A stretch of DNA of 64,000 bases, taken from assembly GCF_004331675.1 (NCBI RefSeq), contig NZ_SJSN01000018.1, forward strand, positions 40,135-104,134, in the 5' to 3' direction. Under the pieces are notes generated by a model. That model made no database searches. It was given only the letters and a program-made list of their open reading frames with translations, and was not told the DNA's origin. The DNA is from Pedobacter frigidisoli. Its GTDB lineage: Bacteria > Bacteroidota > Bacteroidia > Sphingobacteriales > Sphingobacteriaceae. Positions 59,940-64,000 of the stretch are shown piece by piece (position 1 is the first letter of the stretch; every line of letters starts with the position of its first letter). Both the position numbers and the translations under genes were made by a program.

Positions 59940-60794
59940 ATGCATAATGATGAGCACGACTGGGTTATAGAGAGCAAAGGGTCACTTTTCGATCTGAAAC
60001 TTAATGAGGTTTGGGCGTATCGCGATCTTCTGGTTTTATTGGTCAGACGTGATTTTGTTTCCTTTTACAAACAGACCATATTGGGTCCACTTTGGTTCTT
60101 TATACAGCCCCTTTTCACTACCGTTATCTTCACTTTTATTTTTGGGAACCTGGCGGGCATCTCAACTGATGGATTGCCAAAACCACTATTTTATATGGCA
60201 GGCATTACCGCCTGGAACTATTTTGCGGATTGTTTAAACAAGACCTCAACTGTGTTTAGAGATAACGCAGGCATTTTTGGGAAAGTTTACTTCCCGCGTT
60301 TGATCGTGCCCTTAAGTATTGTAGCAAGTAATCTTATTCGATTTGGGGTACAGATGATTTTGTTTTTAATACTCCTCGGTTTCTATTACTTTTCAGGCGC
60401 TAAATTTCACCCTACCTCAATTATTATATTGTTTCCATTTATCGTAATATTAATGGCCTTATTAGGTTTGGGGGCAGGAATGATTATATCCGCCATGACC
60501 ACCAAATATCGCGACCTAACCTTTTTAGTTGGATTTGGGGTACAGCTTCTAATGTATGCTACGACTGTGATCTACCCATTATCCACTGCACTGGATAAAT
60601 ATCCTAAATACGCCTGGATTATTGAGTACAACCCCATGACTCCCATTATCGAAACATTTAGATATGGTTTTTTAGGAGAGGGCAGTTTTAGCTGGGGAAG
60701 TTTGGGTTACGTGACCTTTGTTACTCTTGTGCTGCTGACTTTTGGGATACTCATCTTTAACAAGGTGGAAAGAAATTTTGTTGATACCGTTTAA
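59940..60794 (+). CDS. wzm: ABC-2 type polysaccharide exporter permease (Wzm)
   Basis: Membrane part of the O-antigen/capsule ABC exporter. Six hydrophobic segments are visible after a polar N-terminus (about 45-65, 80-100, 125-150, 155-175, 185-205, 250-270). VWAYRDLLVLLVRRDFVSFYKQTILGP is the standard opening of the family (quoted only in part here: RRDFVSFYKQTILGPLW). KYRDLTFLVGFGVQLLMYAT and YNPMTPIIETFRYG are further family blocks. It has 284 residues. Its partner ATPase Wzt is encoded two genes downstream, with an acyltransferase in between. Confidence 0.94.
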   Translation: MHNDEHDWVIESKGSLFDLKLNEVWAYRDLLVLLVRRDFVSFYKQTILGPLWFFIQPLFTTVIFTFIFGNLAGISTDGLPKPLFYMAGITAWNYFADCLNKTSTVFRDNAGIFGKVYFPRLIVPLSIVASNLIRFGVQMILFLILLGFYYFSGAKFHPTSIIILFPFIVILMALLGLGAGMIISAMTTKYRDLTFLVGFGVQLLMYATTVIYPLSTALDKYPKYAWIIEYNPMTPIIETFRYGFLGEGSFSWGSLGYVTFVTLVLLTFGILIFNKVERNFVDTV

Positions 60795-60829
60795 GATTAG
60801 TAGGCTATTCGGAACCTTAAGAAGTCTCC

Positions 60830-61939
60830 ATGATAAAAATTAAAAAAAAACTTAATCAGCCTTTTTCATTACCAGGTTTCTTGAGCGAGAAATACTTGCC
60901 ATCACTCGATGGCTGGAGAGCAATCGCGATATTGCTCGTAGTTCTTGGCCATGCAAAATTTACGGTTACAAAGGAGACAATATATTACAGATTCACAGAA
61001 AAATTTGTTTATGCCGAACTTGGTGTAAGAATTTTTTTTATAATCAGTGGTTTTCTAATTACTTCCCTTTTGATCAAAGAAACATTATTAACCAATAGAA
61101 TTAATATTAGTCATTTTTTTATAAAAAGGGTATTGAGAATTTTCCCTTTATTATATCTTTATCTATCCGTGATCGGAATATTAATGGTTTATTACAAACT
61201 TGATCTAAACATTCATAACTTTCTTGGACCAATATTATATGTCTCTAACTTTACTTTTTACAATAATACGTGGTTAACTGGTCATACCTGGTCATTATCT
61301 ATAGAGGAACAATTCTATTTGGTCTGGCCCTTTGTATTCTCAGCAATGACAAAAAAAGCCTGGCTTTTCTGCGTGTTAATTATTGGACTCATGCCCATGC
61401 TAAAGGTATTTTGGTATTATAAGGGATATTACATACAATCGCTTGGGCCGTTTTTAAACGGGGCAGATGCAATCTTCACTGGCGCACTATTATCCTTTTT
61501 ATGTTTTAAGGGCCTAATGAAAGCGGATTCTAATTTTTGGGGGAGTAAATCATTCAAGATAATAGCGACATTGATACTCTTTCTCTGTTACTTTTTATCC
61601 CATCGAGGAATGATGGGCAAAATTCTGCTGCCATTTGGAGGCTTACTTACCGATATTTCTGTATGCTATCTTTTATTATCAACAATCATTCATCGGAAAG
61701 GATTTTTTTATGACATCTTGAATAACCCAATAGTTACCAAAATTGGAGTAATTTCGTATAGCTTATATATATGGCAACAGGTCTTTATTATCCCACAGGA
61801 TTATTATACCGCCATCTTACCCAGATCAGCTTTTCCATTCAATATTCTGCTGTCTTTTTTGGCTGCCTTTATCTCCTACTATGGTTATGAGGTGCATTTT
61901 CTCAAGATGAAGAAGAAATTTATTTTTATTTATCCGTAG
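60830..61939 (+). CDS. Acyltransferase 3 family membrane protein (OafA/YrhL-like)
   Basis: Integral membrane O-acyltransferase that decorates surface polysaccharides, typically with acetyl groups. The N-terminal block LPSLDGWRAIAILLVVLGHA (about 24-43) and the invariant His41, followed by GVRIFFIISGFLITSLL near 67-83, define the family. SFLWTHTWSLSIEEQFYLVWP-type active-site region appears as TGHTWSLSIEEQFYLVWPF. About ten membrane segments; 369 residues; no C-terminal SGNH domain. Position between wzm and wzt implies modification of the exported glycan. Local A+T content is higher than in neighbours. Confidence 0.93.
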   Translation: MIKIKKKLNQPFSLPGFLSEKYLPSLDGWRAIAILLVVLGHAKFTVTKETIYYRFTEKFVYAELGVRIFFIISGFLITSLLIKETLLTNRINISHFFIKRVLRIFPLLYLYLSVIGILMVYYKLDLNIHNFLGPILYVSNFTFYNNTWLTGHTWSLSIEEQFYLVWPFVFSAMTKKAWLFCVLIIGLMPMLKVFWYYKGYYIQSLGPFLNGADAIFTGALLSFLCFKGLMKADSNFWGSKSFKIIATLILFLCYFLSHRGMMGKILLPFGGLLTDISVCYLLLSTIIHRKGFFYDILNNPIVTKIGVISYSLYIWQQVFIIPQDYYTAILPRSAFPFNILLSFLAAFISYYGYEVHFLKMKKKFIFIYP

Positions 61940-61947
61940 AATTAAAA

Positions 61948-63219
61948 ATGTCAGTCGCAATTAAAGTTGAAAATTTAAGTAAGGCTTACCATCTGGGACA
62001 AATAGGCACCGGAACAATAAGTAATGACCTTGCAAGATGGTATGCAAACATAAGAGGTACGGAAGATCCATTTCTCAAGGTTGGAGAAACAAATGTTAGA
62101 GATTCTATCGGAACAAGCAACATCGTGTGGAGCTTGAAAGATATCAATTTCGAGATCCAACAAGGAGAAGCGGTGGGAATAATCGGAAGAAATGGAGCCG
62201 GAAAAAGTACGTTATTAAAGATATTGAGTAAAATTACAGCCCCTACTACAGGAAAGATATCCGGTAGAGGAAGAATTGCTAGTCTCCTGGAAGTAGGTAC
62301 AGGATTTCATCCTGAGTTAAGTGGCAGGGAGAATATTTTTTTGAATGGTGCAATTTTAGGAATGCGTAAGAAAGAGATTCAGCATAAATTGCAAGAAATA
62401 ATTGATTTTTCTGGAATAGAGCGCTACATTGACACTCCGGTAAAGCGCTATAGTTCGGGAATGTATGTTAGGCTCGCCTTTGCCGTGGCAGCATATCTGG
62501 AATCAGAAATACTAATTGTGGATGAGGTTTTAGCTGTTGGTGATGCTGAATTCCAAAAAAAATGTTTGGGAAAGATGAATGAAGTTAGTAAGGGAGAAGG
62601 CAGGACCGTTTTATTTGTAAGCCACAATATGAGTGCTATTCAAAAGCTTTGTAAAAAAGCAATTCTTTTAGAAAATGGACATATCACTTTTAATGGCCAA
62701 ACGGATAAGGCTATCGAAAAGTATATTAAGATCACCAAGGCATCGAAATCTATCTATGAAATACCAATACCACTAACTATTGATGAAATACATGCTTACG
62801 CTCATCAATTGCGAATTGAGGATTTGAATGGGGAATTATTAAAAGAGATACCTGTTGGTTTACCATGGCAAATCGTAGTAGAATTTATCGTTAACAAGCC
62901 TACTAGTCATTTTATTATTGCGATTGGGATTAACAACAGTCTTGAGACAAATGTTAGGACATCATGGAGCGAGGAACAATATATGCAAGCAGGAAGATAT
63001 ACCGCAATTTTCCAACAAAACGATCTTATATTAGCTACTGACACTTACTACGTTACTGTAGGTTTATCTTCCTATGAAAGATCTATTCAGTACTTGGAAA
63101 ATATTGCCACATTCACTGTCTCTGATGCCTTATACTCCGGACTAGATAAAACAATTATTAGAACAACAGGAACTGGAATTATCCTCAATCCCATGAGAAT
63201 TAAAATTTTGAGAAATTAG
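61948..63219 (+). CDS. wzt: Polysaccharide ABC exporter ATPase (Wzt) with C-terminal glycan-binding domain
   Basis: ATPase of the Wzm/Wzt exporter. Walker A GRNGAGKST is at 80-88, the signature YSSGMYVRLAFAVAA near 169-183, Walker B ILIVDEVLAVGD near 189-200, and the switch His in LFVSHNMSAIQ. The nucleotide-binding domain is about 250 residues; the remaining 170 form a beta-sandwich like the Wzt C-terminal domain that recognises the polymer end. Such a domain indicates export coupled to chain-end modification. It starts 9 bp after the acyltransferase gene. Confidence 0.95.
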   Translation: MSVAIKVENLSKAYHLGQIGTGTISNDLARWYANIRGTEDPFLKVGETNVRDSIGTSNIVWSLKDINFEIQQGEAVGIIGRNGAGKSTLLKILSKITAPTTGKISGRGRIASLLEVGTGFHPELSGRENIFLNGAILGMRKKEIQHKLQEIIDFSGIERYIDTPVKRYSSGMYVRLAFAVAAYLESEILIVDEVLAVGDAEFQKKCLGKMNEVSKGEGRTVLFVSHNMSAIQKLCKKAILLENGHITFNGQTDKAIEKYIKITKASKSIYEIPIPLTIDEIHAYAHQLRIEDLNGELLKEIPVGLPWQIVVEFIVNKPTSHFIIAIGINNSLETNVRTSWSEEQYMQAGRYTAIFQQNDLILATDTYYVTVGLSSYERSIQYLENIATFTVSDALYSGLDKTIIRTTGTGIILNPMRIKILRN

Positions 63220-63284
63220 GAATTGTAACTGACGCTTATCAAAAAAATTAAGAGATTGAGGAGTAAACCCATGAGCTATAAGAA

Positions 63285-63476
63285 ATGGTAAAGACTGATA
63301 ACGAATCGTTAAATGTTGGTAATTCAACCTATTTATATCAGGTAAAAAGTTAGTTATGGCGGAAAGATAATATTACCTTAAAGCTCCGCCAGAATTATAA
63401 ATACAGAGATCTTGACAATTCAACTATTGATCAAACAATAGAATACCGGGAATTACCAAAGAAAATTTTCTTATAG
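63285..63476 (+). pseudogene. Possible gene remnant with one in-frame stop
   Basis: A single frame from ATG 63285 to TAG 63474-63476 is broken by an in-frame TAG at 63351-63353. The two parts (22 residues MVKTDNESL..YQVKS, and 40 residues with LWRKDNITLKLRQNYKYRDL) have protein-like composition. They may be the decayed end of a glycan-modifying gene. No family was recognised, and chance cannot be excluded in a 272-bp AT-rich gap. Confidence 0.25.
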
Positions 63477-63491
63477 AAACAAAGAAAGATA

Positions 63492-63713
63492 ATGGATTTA
63501 CTGAGCAAAGTCAAGAATGTATTTCGCAATAGGTTTCAAAAATCTAATAAAATGCGAAATTTTCGAGAGGAATTTGACAACTTCAACTTTCTAGATACAG
63601 ATAAAAAGCTCCCTAACAGATGGGAAAATATCTACCCATGCCTAAATGATAGAACATGTGATACCAATTTCGATGCCCATTATATTTATCATCCAGCCTG
63701 GTGTAATCAGTAA
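63492..63713 (+). pseudogene. DUF268/SAM-methyltransferase-like gene cut by an IS21-type element
   Basis: The first 70 codons encode the start of a DUF268-type protein: after a basic N-terminus comes RWENIYPCLNDRTCDTNFDAHYIYHPAW, which I recognise (shown here in part only) as the YPCLND..FD.HY.YHPAW opening of that family. Full-length members have about 250-270 residues. Here the reading frame departs after Trp70 (codon 63699-63701) and stops after CNQ. The departure coincides with a TGT that begins IS21-like terminal sequence, so the gene was split by insertion. In intact form it would probably act in glycan modification. Confidence 0.7.
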
Positions 63714-63720
63714 GTTAATC

Positions 63721-63791
63721 TGCACAGAAATCGGCAAATAAGAATACACCAAAAACGGCAACAAGAGTGCACAAAAAAAACGGTAGGATAA
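63721..63791 (+). repeat. Three tandem terminal repeats of the IS21-type element
   Basis: Copies start at 63721 (TGCACAGAAATCGGCAAATA..), 63745 (TACACCAAAAACGGCAACAA..) and 63768 (TGCACAAAAAAAACGGTAGG..). They share a T[GA]CAC start and an internal CGGCA/CGGTA. Such repeats are transposase-binding sites at IS21 ends. Confidence 0.7.
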
Positions 63792-63837
63792 TTAAACCCC
63801 ACCGTTTAATACGACCTTCATCGGCTTACGACAACTG

Positions 63838-64000
63838 ATGAATATGCACGCATTCTTGAACAAATTTATGATGTATTATGAAATTAAGCGAATGTCCCTT
63901 GCCGGACGTTCAGCTTCAAAGATCAGCAAGGCGCTGAACTGTAACCGCAGAACGGTAAAAAAGTACCTTGAGATGGATGACGGGGAGTTTGACGCCTTTG
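63838..64000 (+). CDS. istA: IS21-family transposase IstA, N-terminal fragment
   Basis: Open from the ATG at 63838 to the window edge (54 codons). The product contains a helix-turn-helix: YYEIKRMSLAGRSASKISKA (about residues 13-32) followed by LNCNRRTVKKYLEM, the form I..l...G.S...Ia..l...R.TV.ky found at the start of IstA. The DDE catalytic domain and the istB ATPase gene lie beyond the window. A second ATG at 63844 is possible. Confidence 0.8.
   Translation, partial: MNMHAFLNKFMMYYEIKRMSLAGRSASKISKALNCNRRTVKKYLEMDDGEFDAF

Larger units (their letters stand above)
63702..64000 (+). mobile_element. IS21-family insertion sequence, left part (runs off the window)
   Basis: Begins with TGT at 63702, exactly where the DUF268 frame is broken. 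It carries three tandem copies of a 23-24-bp terminal repeat, a short inverted repeat (AACGGT/ACCGTT) and then the start of an IstA-like transposase. TG at the end and multiple terminal repeats are features of IS21 elements. The right end and target duplication are outside. Confidence 0.8.

Noticed and set aside
1..64000. CRISPR arrays, tRNA or rRNA genes, prophage
   Set aside because: No regular repeat-spacer array, cloverleaf-like sequence, ribosomal signature or phage structural gene was found on reading the intergenic regions.

Overview
The window reads as a chromosomal segment of a Bacteroidota bacterium, most likely a Sphingobacteriaceae member of the Pedobacter type. The evidence is promoters with a TAnnTTTG -7 box, TonB-dependent receptors with a carboxypeptidase-like N-terminal domain, a Bacteroidota-style dcw cluster with an FtsL-like protein and a PASTA-containing penicillin-binding protein, an UpxY/NusG-type antiterminator in a polysaccharide locus, an alpha-oxoamine synthase, a histone H1-like protein and modest G+C. 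The genus is an inference. No rRNA, tRNA, CRISPR array or prophage was seen.

Layout. 1-10 kb: the end of a TonB receptor gene, a cold-shock-like small protein, a candidate small RNA, then glgB, a GH31 alpha-glucosidase and a second TonB receptor on the minus strand. 10-25.6 kb: mostly single housekeeping or orphan genes (penicillin-acylase family, LuxE-like ligase, Fur, tyrS, patatin, ACP phosphodiesterase-like, ligA, dapA, two unknown secreted proteins, a histone H1-like gene, an alpha/beta hydrolase). 25.7-43.4 kb: an alpha-oxoamine synthase and then the complete division and cell-wall cluster, all on the minus strand: mraZ-rsmH-ftsL-ftsI-murE-mraY-murD-ftsW-murG-murC-ftsQ-ftsA-ftsZ. The dapA gene and the DNPR motif of MurE together point to meso-diaminopimelate peptidoglycan. 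MraZ-type operator repeats lie upstream of mraZ, and an interleaved inverted-repeat structure lies just before ftsZ. 43.8-49 kb: a collagen-like lipoprotein, a cupin, GNAT-pgk with a LacI-type palindrome over its promoter, and gap. 49-64 kb: an exopolysaccharide/O-antigen region with a WecA-like initiating transferase, GT2, wza, wzc, an UpxY antiterminator, an asparagine-synthase-like amidotransferase, GT4, wzm, an acyltransferase and wzt. It ends with a DUF268 gene cut by an IS21-family element that runs off the window.

How it works together. Polysaccharide would be started on undecaprenyl phosphate by the WecA-like enzyme, extended by GT2 and GT4, possibly amidated and acylated, and flipped by Wzm/Wzt. 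Wza and Wzc also imply an outer-membrane export system. A terminator after wzc, a new promoter and a roughly 340-nt leader before upxY suggest that the distal genes form a separately controlled unit.

I found no convincing new defence or enzymatic system. The most interesting signals are regulatory: a free-standing small RNA candidate, apparently leaderless start sites, the pseudoknot-like ftsZ leader with repeated GTTTTCCACA words, the MraZ boxes, and the UpxY leader with a small upstream ORF.
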